Counted from the stretch's first letter, positions 1 to 7,926 are shown. The stretch is 19,528 nucleotides of DNA from Saprospiraceae bacterium (GCA_020852155.1 JADZBJ010000334.1:1-19528); one strand, 5' to 3'. The notes: generated by a model from the sequence alone, not told the origin. Numbers and translations are program-made.

Positions 1-30
1 TCGCCTCAAAACCGAAATCCAAACATACGC

Positions 31-1089
31 TTAACCGACACGAACACGAGGATCAAGCCAGGCATAGGCGAGGTCGGCAAAAAGGTTGATCAGCACGAAC
101 ATGAAGGCGGTAAACAAAACGCATCCTGACACAACCGGAATATCAAACGCCAACAAGGCCGTCACCGTCACATCGCCCAAACCTTTGAAATTGAACACAT
201 TTTCTACAAAAAAAGCGCCCGTCAATAACGCTGCAAACCAGCCCGATACAGCCGACACAATCGGGTTCAGGGCATTGCGCAAAGCATGGCGAAAGACCAC
301 GGTGCGTTTGGGCAATCCTTTGGCGGTGGCCGTGCGCACATAATCCTGGGTCAATACATCCAGCATGGCCGAGCGGGTCAACTGAGCGACCAGCGCCACC
401 GGACGCAAACCCAGCGCCAGCACGGGCAGGATCATATTTCGCCATTGTAACTGCCATTCGCCAAAGTCATCAATGGCGTACAGGCTGCCTTGCACATTCA
501 GTCCCGTCCAGTCGCCCAACGCATAACCCAGCCCAAGCGCCAGCAACATGGCCGCCACATACGACGGTACGGAATACCCAAATACCGAAACAACAGCAAT
601 GGTATTATCTACCCAACTGCGCGGGTTTAATGCAGCGACCACACCCAGCAGCACACCCAGCAGCGTAGCGAGCAGCATGGATGAAACAGCCAACAAAACA
701 GTCGCAGGAATGGCTTCAGAGAGAATTTCAATCACCGGGCGGCCCGACTGGTATGATTCACGCAGGTAAGGGCGCTTCAAGGCCAACACTTGCTGATCGT
801 TCCAGGAAAACAAGGGATAATAATGGTATTTGTGCTGATTTTCGGCGTTATCTGTCACGACCGATACCGGCGACAGGTCAGCCAGGTATCGCCCTAATTG
901 AACGTACAAAGGCTGATCGAGGCCCAGTTCGGCTGTTTTAGCCTTGACAGTACTCACGTCACTGCGTTGCCCGAAAGTCAACTGTGCCGGATCAACGGGC
1001 GCTAAAAAGATAATGCTGCTGATGGTAACCACCACCAATACCATGACCAAAAGTCCGTAAGCCAACCGACGCAGGATGTATGCCAGCAT
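31..1089 (-). CDS. ABC transporter permease, dipeptide/oligopeptide (DppB/OppB) type
   Basis: This is an inner-membrane permease subunit of a peptide-type ABC importer. In this family it forms the translocation channel together with a second permease, two ATPases and a binding lipoprotein. The 352-residue protein starts with the family's typical first membrane segment (residues 1-30, beginning MLAYILRRL). More hydrophobic segments lie around residues 125-155, 160-190, 215-235, 280-300 and 320-345. The cytoplasmic EAA loop that docks on the ATPase is visible around residues 248-275 (YVRTATAKGL followed by RHALRNALNP). A periplasmic insertion with many Tyr, Trp and Gln residues at about 70-115 is longer than in E. 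coli DppB, which is common in this phylum. Start is an ATG. It lies 106 bp downstream of recF on the same strand, with no partner subunits inside the window, so co-transcription with recF is uncertain. The transported substrate cannot be deduced. The family call is firm. Confidence 0.9.
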   Translation of the reverse strand: MLAYILRRLAYGLLVMVLVVVTISSIIFLAPVDPAQLTFGQRSDVSTVKAKTAELGLDQPLYVQLGRYLADLSPVSVVTDNAENQHKYHYYPLFSWNDQQVLALKRPYLRESYQSGRPVIEILSEAIPATVLLAVSSMLLATLLGVLLGVVAALNPRSWVDNTIAVVSVFGYSVPSYVAAMLLALGLGYALGDWTGLNVQGSLYAIDDFGEWQLQWRNMILPVLALGLRPVALVAQLTRSAMLDVLTQDYVRTATAKGLPKRTVVFRHALRNALNPIVSAVSGWFAALLTGAFFVENVFNFKGLGDVTVTALLAFDIPVVSGCVLFTAFMFVLINLFADLAYAWLDPRVRVG

Positions 1090-1195
1090 TATATATTGAT
1101 ACCCTGATTTATGTGATTTTGCGGATTGATATGATTGATTTTCGTGATTTTCAATGATTTACAGACGCGAGTCGTTCAAAACCACTTTAGATTGA

Positions 1196-2275
1196 CTATA
1201 ATTCAAAAATCCGGTAATCTTCGGTAAAGGTAGCGACGACGGGTTCAATTCGTTCACGCTGTGTATCGGTAATGAAAATCTGTCCGAAGTCGCGTTCGAG
1301 CAACAGCGACAACAATCTTTTCACGCGTTCGGCATCGAGTTTATCAAAAATGTCATCGAGCAACAGCAAGGGTGTTTTGCCTTTCTGTTGGCGCAGGTAT
1401 TCGTATTGCGCCAGACGGAGCGCCAGCAGGTAAGACTTGAGTTGCCCTTGAGAAGCAAACTTCTTGACAGGCTGACCGTTCATGCCGAGTTTCAGGTCAT
1501 CGCGATGCGGGCCGACTGTGCATCTTTGCATGATGCGGTCTTTTTCGCGGGCTTGCTGCAATTTTTCTTCAAAATGCGCAGCATCGGTATCGCTGTCATA
1601 CGACAGGCCGACAGTTTCCCGGCCATCGGAAATGGCCAGGTAGGCATCCTGAAAAAAAGGCTCCAGCGCAGCCACCAGCAGGCTTCTGGATTCGTAGAGC
1701 GTCCGGGCCGGAGCGATCAGTTGGCGATCCAGTCCATCGAGCAGTACCTCATCGAAGAAGCGTTGTTCGGCAAATTGTTTGAGCAGGGCATTGCGCTGTT
1801 TGAGCAGGGCATTGTACGTCAGCAGGTGGCGCAGGTATAGCCCGGAGGTTTGCGAGAGGGTCGCATCGAGGAAGCGGCGGCGTTCTTCACTGCCATCCTG
1901 AATCAACTCGGTGTCATCGGGGGCGATCATCACCACCGGAAATTCGCCGATATAGTCGGTCAGCCGTTCAACTTCCTGTCCGTTGATTTCCATTTCGCGC
2001 CGCTGACCCAGCGGGTATTTGGCCACGATTTTTACAGGGCCGTCAATGCTTTCCAGCGTGGCTTCGAGTCGAAAAAAATCGCTGTCGTGCCTGACTAAGT
2101 GCCTGTCAGACAACCCGGAATGGCTCTTGGTCAGGCAGAGGTAGTAAATGGCGTCAAGAACGTTGGTTTTGCCCACGCCATTGAGTCCTGTCAGGCAATT
2201 CAATCGCGGCGAAAACGCAAATTGCTGCGTTTCGTAGTTTTTGAACTGAGTAAGGCGGAGCGAGGAAAGATGCAC
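1196..2275 (-). CDS. recF: DNA replication/repair protein RecF
   Basis: RecF is a cytoplasmic SMC/ABC-like ATPase that binds gapped DNA and, with RecO and RecR, loads RecA during recombinational repair. The 359-residue length is normal for the family. Visible motifs are Walker A GLNGVGKT (about residues 29-36), an ABC signature-like SQGQLKSYLLALRLAQ (about 275-290) and Walker B LLLLDDIFDKLD (about 303-314). The N-terminus, HLSSLRLTQFKNYE, aligns with the usual RecF start, so I accept the GTG codon at 2275. No ATG lies nearby in frame, and the region immediately upstream is repeat-rich non-coding DNA. In many bacteria recF sits next to dnaN. Here dnaN is about 12 kb away on the other strand, so the classic dnaA-dnaN-recF cluster is broken up. 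Confidence 0.96.
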   Translation of the reverse strand: MHLSSLRLTQFKNYETQQFAFSPRLNCLTGLNGVGKTNVLDAIYYLCLTKSHSGLSDRHLVRHDSDFFRLEATLESIDGPVKIVAKYPLGQRREMEINGQEVERLTDYIGEFPVVMIAPDDTELIQDGSEERRRFLDATLSQTSGLYLRHLLTYNALLKQRNALLKQFAEQRFFDEVLLDGLDRQLIAPARTLYESRSLLVAALEPFFQDAYLAISDGRETVGLSYDSDTDAAHFEEKLQQAREKDRIMQRCTVGPHRDDLKLGMNGQPVKKFASQGQLKSYLLALRLAQYEYLRQQKGKTPLLLLDDIFDKLDAERVKRLLSLLLERDFGQIFITDTQRERIEPVVATFTEDYRIFEL

Positions 2276-2666
2276 GCGGTGAGTTGTTGAGGGGCAAAAG
2301 TCGGAAAAAACGCGAATTAAACGCAGATTTTGCGGATGCTCGCGGATTTACGCGGATTTTTTAACGCGGATTGGGCAGATACTTCCGGATTTACGCGGAT
2401 TTTCTTAGTGTCTCTTCGTGAACCTCAGTGCCTTCGTGGTGAAAGAAACGCGGATTGGGCAGATACTTCCGGATTTACGCGGATTTTTTTCTTAGTGTTT
2501 CTTAGTGCGCCTTAGTGTCTCGTGGTGAAAACAATCGAATCAATCGGACTTAATCGAAACAATCGAATCAATCCCCGGCGTAGTGAAAGAAATGCGGAAT
2601 CCTTTCAGTCTGAAATAGTTACAATTTGTATATTTGCAAGAAATCCACTCATATCATATAATTTGC
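2276..2666. repeat. Intergenic repeat region A, upstream of the DUF4240 gene
   Basis: This 391-nt stretch has no gene. It is built from degenerate short units such as ACGCGGATT, CTTAGTG, CTTCGTGGTGAAAG and AATCGAATCAATC. A 41-nt block is repeated exactly at 2363-2403 and 2447-2487 (period 84 nt). A 49-nt block at 2400-2448 recurs exactly at 3602-3650, on the far side of the two-gene unit that follows. The AATCGGACTTAATCGAA block at 2542-2558 also recurs at 3650-3666. Similar degenerate intergenic tracts are common in environmental Bacteroidota and other phyla. Their function is unknown, and I see no coding potential. Confidence 0.85.
2629..2636 (+). promoter_or_regulatory. Candidate -7 promoter element for the DUF4240 gene
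   Basis: TATATTTG matches the Bacteroidota -7 consensus TAnnTTTG and lies 30 nt before the ATG at 2667. A convincing -33 TTTG is not visible at the expected distance, so this is a partial match. It supports the ATG at 2667 as start rather than the TTG at 2634, which lies inside the element. Confidence 0.4.
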
Positions 2667-3236
2667 ATGACCACTATCCTGAATTTTAATGTGGACGACA
2701 TAGATGCCAAGTTCGTTGAAAACCTGAAAAGGGATTTTGCGCATGCTGATGTTGAAATCCACCTAAAGGATGGAAATACTCCATTGCCGATGATGTCAGA
2801 TTCGGATTTTTGGGCAGCCCTTGACTTGCTTGACTGGAGTAAAGATGGCGAAGATGACCAAGTGGTTGAACCACTGGTGGCGTTCCTGACCGAACTTCCT
2901 ATCGCATCTATTTATCGTTTTGCCGACCTGCTTTCAGAGAAACTCTGGAAACTCGATACTTATCTTCATGCCCGCATCTTTCTGAATGACCCGGACGAAG
3001 AAGGAATTCTATCCGTTGATGATTTTTTATATACACGCTGCGCCGTGGTGGCAAATGGTCGGGCCTTTTATGAAAAAGTCCTTGCTCAACCCGAATTCAT
3101 GCCTTCAGACCTGACATTTGAGCCATTGCTGTATGTTGCCCTAACAGCATATAAACGAAAAACAGGTAAAACATTTACGCCTGTTCATGCCTATAATTAT
3201 GAAACTTATAGCAATAAAGAAGGCTGGAAAAGGTAG
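2667..3236 (+). CDS. DUF4240 domain-containing protein, possible partner or immunity protein
   Basis: This is a 189-residue cytoplasmic protein without signal peptide or membrane segment. From about residue 42 it matches the DUF4240 pattern: an SDSDFWAALDLLDW start, an acidic stretch, a central helix-rich part containing PIASIYRFADLLSEKLWKLD, and a conserved C-terminal half ending in FYEKVLAQ and LLYVALTAY. DUF4240 has no established biochemical activity. Residues 1-38 (TTILNFNVDD, then a charged FVENLKRDF helix) look like a separate small module reminiscent of the N-terminus of some antitoxin-type proteins; that is only an impression. The stop codon is 5 nt before the ATG of the next gene, so the two are almost certainly co-transcribed. 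The unit is visibly more A+T-rich than recF and is bracketed by repeats, which fits an acquired cassette. A role as immunity or antitoxin partner is inference. Confidence 0.75.
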   Translation: MTTILNFNVDDIDAKFVENLKRDFAHADVEIHLKDGNTPLPMMSDSDFWAALDLLDWSKDGEDDQVVEPLVAFLTELPIASIYRFADLLSEKLWKLDTYLHARIFLNDPDEEGILSVDDFLYTRCAVVANGRAFYEKVLAQPEFMPSDLTFEPLLYVALTAYKRKTGKTFTPVHAYNYETYSNKEGWKR

Positions 3237-3241
3237 CATTT

Positions 3242-3550
3242 ATGTCAGAACACGGTAATTCTAACCATAACAACAAACCGCATCATTTGTACGAAATCAG
3301 AGACAGTGTAGATGATGATGTATTTAAATATGGCATTAGCCATGACCCCATTGATGAAGATGGTTACTCCAATAGAATGCGGGTGCAGGTTGATTTCTTA
3401 AATCTGGGTGTAAAATGGTTCAGGTTTTTTGCCAGAATTTTAGTAATCAATATTGCGGGCAAAAAAGAGGCGAAAAGGGTTGAGAAAGAATATATACGTC
3501 AGTACAAAAACGAAAAAGGCAAGAATCCAAGAGGCAACAAAGAGGACTAA
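3242..3550 (+). CDS. Small GIY-YIG/URI-like protein, putative toxin-type nuclease domain
   Basis: This is a 102-residue, strongly charged protein with no signal peptide. The pattern LYEI (residues 16-19), KYGIS (29-33), an Arg at 45 and a helix containing Glu81 and Glu83 (KRVEKEYIRQY) follows the order of the GIY...YIG...Arg...Glu core of GIY-YIG/URI nucleases. The tail GKNPRGN (about 93-99) is a motif I associate with small C-terminal toxin domains of this kind in Bacteroidota. Here the domain is alone, without a secretion or delivery module. The ATG is 5 nt after the upstream DUF4240 gene, giving a tight pair. The nuclease assignment rests on motif spacing only. The alternative is an uncharacterised small protein. 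That the open reading frame is real is much surer than its function. Confidence 0.55.
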   Translation: MSEHGNSNHNNKPHHLYEIRDSVDDDVFKYGISHDPIDEDGYSNRMRVQVDFLNLGVKWFRFFARILVINIAGKKEAKRVEKEYIRQYKNEKGKNPRGNKED

Positions 3551-3751
3551 AACGCAGATGGAACGCGGATTTTGCGGATAGTCGCGGATTTACACGGATT
3601 ATTTTCTTAGTGTCTCTTCGTGAACCTCAGTGCCTTCGTGGTGAAAGAAAATCGGACTTAATCGAATCAATCGAATCAATCCCCTTCGTGGTGAAAGAAA
3701 CTATTTTTCCCGATACCACACTTGTAACCTGTCCAATAAAATAGGGGTCTG
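3551..3751. repeat. Intergenic repeat region B, downstream copy of region A
   Basis: This tract begins directly after the stop codon of the small GIY-YIG-like gene. It contains the same ACGCGGATT-type units as region A, the exact 49-nt block at 3602-3650 (twin at 2400-2448), the AATCGGACTTAATCGAA block at 3650-3666 (twin at 2542-2558), and a second CTTCGTGGTGAAAGAAA at 3684-3700. The last 50 nt before the serine hydrolase are not repetitive and probably hold its promoter, although no clear TAnnTTTG element is seen. Confidence 0.85.
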
Positions 3752-3781
3752 ATGAGCAACTCTTTATTTGCTCATTTCATT

Positions 3782-4867
3782 ATGATCCATTTAAAACATC
3801 TTTTGCAGGTTATAACACTGCTGTTGCTCGGCTTTTTTACCCCCAAAGCCTCCTCTCAGACACTCGAACTTACAATAGACAGCCTCATATTGGCCAAATT
3901 TAATGATCCCGACGGCCCGGGAGGCGTCTTTATGGTAGCCAAAGCAGGCCAACCTGTTTACATCAAGGCATTTGGCATGGCGAATCTCGAACAGAACACG
4001 AGGCTGTCATCTGAATCTGTATTTCAAATCGGCTCCATGACCAAACAGTTCACAGCCATCGCCATACTCATGCTGGAAGAACAAGGTAAACTGGCAGTAA
4101 GCGACGCTGTTTCCAAATATCTGCCCGATTATCCGAATGGCAGCAATATCACGTTGCATCACTTATTGACGCACACTTCCGGCATCAAAGATTTTACGAA
4201 AATGAAAGCCCTTCGCGAGATCGCCCAGAAAGAATTAACCCCGGAAATGCTGGTCAATTTTTTCAAAGATGAACCAGTTGATTTTCAACCCGGAGAAAAG
4301 TTTGAATACAATAATTCCGGTTACGCGCTGCTGGGTTATGTCATCGAACTGGTCTCTGGAGAAACCTATGAAAACTTCATCCAAAATCGCATTTTCAGTC
4401 CTGCAGGTATGACTCAATCCAGGTATGCGTCTGACAAAACCATCGTATTACATCGAGCCAACGGCTATCATCAGCGAGAGAACAATTACTCCAACAAAAC
4501 AAATATCAGTTATTCCATTCCTTATGCATCCGGCGCTATCATGTCAACAGCGCTTGACATGTTGGCATGGCAAAACGCATTGAACCAACACCGCTTGTTA
4601 AAATCAGAAACGACCCAAAAAGCGTTCAATTCCTATCAATTGGGAAACGGGAGTGATATTCAGTACGGTTATGGCTGGCACATTAAAGACATTAACGGCA
4701 TTAAAAGCCGCGAACACGGCGGCAGCATTTTTGGCTATAAATCAATGGGCGTTTATATCCCTGAGAAGGATTTATATGTACTCGGATTGAGTAACTGCGA
4801 TTGCCTGTCGCCAACGCAATTGACAAGAGACATCACAGCGCTTGTCTTGAACTGGACAGGCAAGTAG
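3782..4867 (+). CDS. Secreted serine hydrolase, beta-lactamase/class C penicillin-binding family
   Basis: This serine hydrolase of the beta-lactamase-related superfamily includes class C beta-lactamases, D-alanyl-D-alanine peptidases and esterases. With the ATG at 3782 the protein has 361 residues and a clean signal peptide (IHLKHLL, then a hydrophobic stretch to about residue 26), predicting export to the periplasm or envelope. The catalytic set is complete: SMTK with nucleophile Ser85 and Lys88, the YNN motif with Tyr176, and HGG at His312, which replaces the KTG motif as is usual in this subfamily. Another ATG at 3752 would add 10 residues before the signal peptide. It has AGGGG just upstream, so it cannot be excluded. 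The gene is convergent with the dihydroorotase-like gene, with only 4 nt between stop codons. The substrate (peptidoglycan peptide, beta-lactam or ester) cannot be told from sequence. Confidence 0.88.
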   Translation: MIHLKHLLQVITLLLLGFFTPKASSQTLELTIDSLILAKFNDPDGPGGVFMVAKAGQPVYIKAFGMANLEQNTRLSSESVFQIGSMTKQFTAIAILMLEEQGKLAVSDAVSKYLPDYPNGSNITLHHLLTHTSGIKDFTKMKALREIAQKELTPEMLVNFFKDEPVDFQPGEKFEYNNSGYALLGYVIELVSGETYENFIQNRIFSPAGMTQSRYASDKTIVLHRANGYHQRENNYSNKTNISYSIPYASGAIMSTALDMLAWQNALNQHRLLKSETTQKAFNSYQLGNGSDIQYGYGWHIKDINGIKSREHGGSIFGYKSMGVYIPEKDLYVLGLSNCDCLSPTQLTRDITALVLNWTGK

Positions 4868-4871
4868 GAAC

Positions 4872-6131
4872 TCAAACTGTTGCCAGTTTTTCGCCATTCA
4901 TCACACCAAGCACTTTCCCTCGCAAATTTTGTCCGATCAGGGGCGTATTGTGCGAGCGCGAGCCGATGTGCTGGGTCGTGAACGTCCATTCGGCATCGGG
5001 CTGAAATAAAGTCAATTCAGCCGTCGCCCCGGATTTGATTTCGGGAACGGCAAGACCCAGTATGCGACGAGGCGCAAAGGCCATTTTTTCAATCAACATG
5101 TCCAGGCTTAATTCGGGAGCAAAAGTCCGGCACAGGGCAAAAGCCGTTTCGAGGCCAATCATGCCAAAGTCGGCATACGGAAACTCCAGATTCTTGGTTT
5201 CGATGTCGCGCGGATTGTGGTTGCTGACGATCATATCAATCACGCCGTCGCGAAGTCCTTGCAGCAGGGCCTGGCGGTCGTTTTCCGAACGCAGGGGTGG
5301 TTGAACCTTCCAGTTGGCATCAAAGTCGTGCAGTTGCTCGTCGGTAAAACACAGGTTGGCAGCGGCCACCGAACAAGTGACATTCAGTCCTGCATTTTTG
5401 GCTTTACGGATCAATTCAACACTTTGCGCTGTCGAAATCAGGTGAATATGCAGGCGACTTCCGGCGTATTCCAGCAGGCTGAGGTCGCGCTGTACCATGA
5501 GTGTTTCGGCCAGTGCCGGAATGCCCTTCATCCCCAGCGAAGTACTCATCACGCCCTCGTGCATTTGTCCGCCGGCAGCGATGGTTTTATAATATGGCTC
5601 GTTGATAATCAACCCGTTGAATGCTTTGACATATTCCAGTGCCCGGAGCAATAACCCGGCGTCCTGAACGGATTTTTCACCATCTGAAAAGGCGACAGCG
5701 CCCGCGGCGTGCATGTCGTATAATTCAGCCAGGTCCTTGCCTGCGCATTCCTGCGAAATCGCGCCAACAGGCAGAATATTCACCAACTCGCCGGCTGATT
5801 TTTTCTGCACATACAACACCTCTGATTTGCTGTGAATGGCCGGATGCGTATTCGGGAAAATCGCTACACGCGTAAATCCGCCCATTTGCGCAGCGCGCGC
5901 CAACGTATGCAGGTCTTCGCGGTGTTCATAACCAGGGTCGCCCGATTGTGCGCCAATATCCATCCAGCCCGGCGATACGCACAGGCCCGGTTCGTCCCAA
6001 ATTTCAGCGCCTTCCGGCGGTGTCAGTCCTTGACCGATGGACTCTATTTTTCCATGGCGAATCAGGATGTCCTGTGATGCCGTGCTGCCATTTTCAGAAA
6101 AAATTCGGGCATTTTTGATGAATATCAGCAT
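4872..6131 (-). CDS. Dihydroorotase-like protein lacking metal ligands (PyrC' type)
   Basis: This 419-residue amidohydrolase-fold protein is of the dihydroorotase type found next to pyrimidine genes or alone in Bacteroidota. The framework is clear: PGWMDI (residues 55-59), GFTRVAIFPNTHPAIHSKSEV (85-105), LISTAQSVELIRKA (231-244), PPLRSENDRQAL (278-289) and GMIGLETAF further on. The catalytic residues are not kept. The D-x-H-x-H metal motif reads Asp58-Ile-Gly60-Ala-Gln62, so both histidines are gone. The later T-D-H-A-P-H motif reads SNHNPR (303-308), with Asn replacing the catalytic Asp. It is therefore unlikely to hydrolyse dihydroorotate. In other bacteria such PyrC' proteins serve as structural partners of aspartate transcarbamoylase, and a similar role here is inference. 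An active dihydroorotase should be encoded elsewhere. It lies 112 nt downstream of the RNA methyltransferase gene on the same strand. Confidence 0.85.
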   Translation of the reverse strand: MLIFIKNARIFSENGSTASQDILIRHGKIESIGQGLTPPEGAEIWDEPGLCVSPGWMDIGAQSGDPGYEHREDLHTLARAAQMGGFTRVAIFPNTHPAIHSKSEVLYVQKKSAGELVNILPVGAISQECAGKDLAELYDMHAAGAVAFSDGEKSVQDAGLLLRALEYVKAFNGLIINEPYYKTIAAGGQMHEGVMSTSLGMKGIPALAETLMVQRDLSLLEYAGSRLHIHLISTAQSVELIRKAKNAGLNVTCSVAAANLCFTDEQLHDFDANWKVQPPLRSENDRQALLQGLRDGVIDMIVSNHNPRDIETKNLEFPYADFGMIGLETAFALCRTFAPELSLDMLIEKMAFAPRRILGLAVPEIKSGATAELTLFQPDAEWTFTTQHIGSRSHNTPLIGQNLRGKVLGVMNGEKLATV

Positions 6132-6155
6132 GATGTCAGGTGTTGTGGAATGGGG

Positions 6156-6195
6156 GATTTGTTAGATTGGTGATTTGTTGGATTGGTGATTTGTT
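6156..6195. repeat. 16-nt tandem repeat, about 2.5 units
   Basis: The unit GATTTGTTRGATTGGT occurs at 6156-6171 and 6172-6187 and then as a half unit at 6188-6195. The two full units differ at one base. It lies between the dihydroorotase-like and methyltransferase genes. No function is apparent. Confidence 0.8.
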
Positions 6196-6243
6196 TAAAT
6201 TTATGATTTCTGGTGTGGGTAATGGCCAATTTTGAATGATGGA

Positions 6244-7428
6244 TCATTCTTCATGATCCGGCGTACTTTCTGCCTCTGCCTTTTTCCCTTCATACAGATC
6301 AAACTGCTGAAAACTGCACTCCAACGGGCCATTGAACAATGTAATACGACGCGAAGGACGCAGTCCTACCGATTTCAGGGCATCGCGATTGCTGGAAATC
6401 AGCCAGGCTTGCCAGCCGGGCCAATTTTTCTTCATGGTATCGCCGATCAGCGCATAGAACGCGGTCGTATCGTACACTTTCAGGCGTTCGTCGTAGGGCG
6501 GATTCATGATTAAATGGCCGGAAGTTTCGGGTGGCATCAACTTTTCAAAAGCCATTTTTTCGATATGAATGTTTTTTTCCAGCCCGGCAGCCAGGATGTT
6601 CAGTGTGGCAGCATTTCTGGCTCTCGAATCAATATCACTGGCGTGAATTTTAAAATCAACAGGTTTCACAGCATCGTCTGCGGCTTTTTTCACGGCCAAC
6701 CAGCGTTTTTCGTCATAGTCAGGCCAACGTTGGAAGCCGAATGACTCACGATTTTGCTGGGGCGGTATGCGACAAGCCATCATCGCCGCTTCGATGGGCA
6801 GGGTGCCGGAACCGCACATCGGATCAACGAAACAGGTGTCGCCCTGCCAGCCCGACAAGAGAATCATGCCTGCTGCCAATACTTCGTTGAGGGGCGCTTC
6901 CACGCTATCACGACGATAGCCGCGCATGTGCAACGACGAGCCGCTGGAGTCCAGTGAAATATCGCAAAGTCCGCCATCAGCCCGAACGTGTATCCGCAAT
7001 GTGGGCGAAACCGTGTTCACGTCCGGACGGCGTCCGGTGCGGTCGCGAAACTGATCCACAATAGCGTCTTTGGCCAGCAGGCCGAGATAATGCGAGTGTT
7101 TAAAAATTTCTCCGGTAGCAATGGTATCAATGGCGAGCGAATCGCGATTGGTCATGTATTCACTCCAGTCAATTTGCCGGATGCCATCGTAGAAACTACG
7201 CTCGTTGCCGGCCCTGAAACGATGAATCGGCACAAGAATGCGCAAGGCAGTACGGAGTTCGTAATTGGCGCGATACAGCAAGTCAACGTCTCCGGCAAAC
7301 TCTACGGCGCGTTTGACGGCTTTGACAGCTGCTGCGCCGAGCGCTGTCAACTCATCGGCCAGGACGGGTTCGAGGCCCGCCAGCGTTTTGGCCACACATA
7401 AAAATTTCGGATTGTCAGTAGATTCCAT
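6244..7428 (-). CDS. THUMP-domain class I SAM-dependent RNA methyltransferase (RlmL/YpsC-like)
   Basis: This is a probable guanine-N2 methyltransferase acting on rRNA, of the family that includes the N-terminal (K/L) half of E. coli RlmL and Bacillus YpsC. The 394 residues hold an N-terminal ferredoxin-like plus THUMP RNA-binding region (about 6-160). A Rossmann methyltransferase domain follows, with SAM-binding motif I at Asp202 (DPMCGSGT, 202-209), an acidic motif ASDIDSRA (263-270), and the catalytic NPPY motif at 309-312, which is typical of exocyclic-amine methylation. There is no second RlmK-type methyltransferase domain, so this is the single-domain form. The ATG at 7428 lies 18 nt after the stop codon of the upstream PPC-domain lipoprotein gene, suggesting co-transcription. 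The exact target nucleotide (for example 23S m2G2445) cannot be proven from sequence. Confidence 0.92.
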   Translation of the reverse strand: MESTDNPKFLCVAKTLAGLEPVLADELTALGAAAVKAVKRAVEFAGDVDLLYRANYELRTALRILVPIHRFRAGNERSFYDGIRQIDWSEYMTNRDSLAIDTIATGEIFKHSHYLGLLAKDAIVDQFRDRTGRRPDVNTVSPTLRIHVRADGGLCDISLDSSGSSLHMRGYRRDSVEAPLNEVLAAGMILLSGWQGDTCFVDPMCGSGTLPIEAAMMACRIPPQQNRESFGFQRWPDYDEKRWLAVKKAADDAVKPVDFKIHASDIDSRARNAATLNILAAGLEKNIHIEKMAFEKLMPPETSGHLIMNPPYDERLKVYDTTAFYALIGDTMKKNWPGWQAWLISSNRDALKSVGLRPSRRITLFNGPLECSFQQFDLYEGKKAEAESTPDHEE

Positions 7429-7446
7429 GTCGGAGTGTTTTTCGGG

Positions 7447-7926
7447 TTAGCGATGTTCGATGAAAAGTTCTTTGTAAGTTGTTTGCTCGTCTGGCAGACG
7501 ACGAAAGCGCAAATGGGCGGCTTCTCCCACGACAATTTCAGCCGTAGTGTACACTTCGCAACCTTCCATCAGGTGGCCGCCGAAGGTTGTCCCGGTGCTG
7601 TCAGACAGCGCAATATGTAAATGTGAACCATCGGGCGAGAGTGTGCCCACCAGCGATACAATTTCAAATTTGTCAGAGCGGACGGTCGGACCGGGTTGAT
7701 TGGCCAACCTGAGTGTGGCTTTGCGCAGGCTACCGACACAGGTGACGATATAACCGGCCTGCATGTCATGTTCGCGGACAAAAGCGTCAATCTCACGCTT
7801 TAAATCCTGGCCGGGTTTGAGTCGAAAAGCCCTGATAGTGGAATCTTGTTGGCGCATACGATGCTGCGGATTGCATGCAGCGAGCGCAAAGGTAATCAGC
7901 AGGAGCAGAGCAGAGGGAATGTTCAT
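7447..7926 (-). CDS. PPC/DUF296-domain lipoprotein
   Basis: This 159-residue protein has a lipoprotein signal peptide (MNIPSALLLL, then lipobox LAAC with Cys18) and a PPC (plant and prokaryote conserved, DUF296) domain over about residues 28-150. Domain hallmarks are the start IRAFRLKPGQDL, the metal-type histidines in GSHLHIALSD and the GGHLMEGCEVYTTAEIVV segment. I chose the ATG at 7926 because it gives a compact signal peptide. An ATG at 8004 in the same frame would add 26 residues in front, and its 5' end would fall inside the A+T-rich palindrome. PPC domains are usually described as cytoplasmic trimers, in plants attached to AT-hooks, so an exported, lipid-anchored version is unusual. 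It is followed at 18 nt by the RNA methyltransferase. Domain call firm; role unknown. Confidence 0.85.
   Translation of the reverse strand: MNIPSALLLLITFALAACNPQHRMRQQDSTIRAFRLKPGQDLKREIDAFVREHDMQAGYIVTCVGSLRKATLRLANQPGPTVRSDKFEIVSLVGTLSPDGSHLHIALSDSTGTTFGGHLMEGCEVYTTAEIVVGEAAHLRFRRLPDEQTTYKELFIEHR

Noticed and set aside
2310..2580. Regularly repeated blocks that could suggest a CRISPR array
   Set aside because: Repeat units are degenerate and of changing length, there are no unique spacers of constant size, and no cas gene is present.
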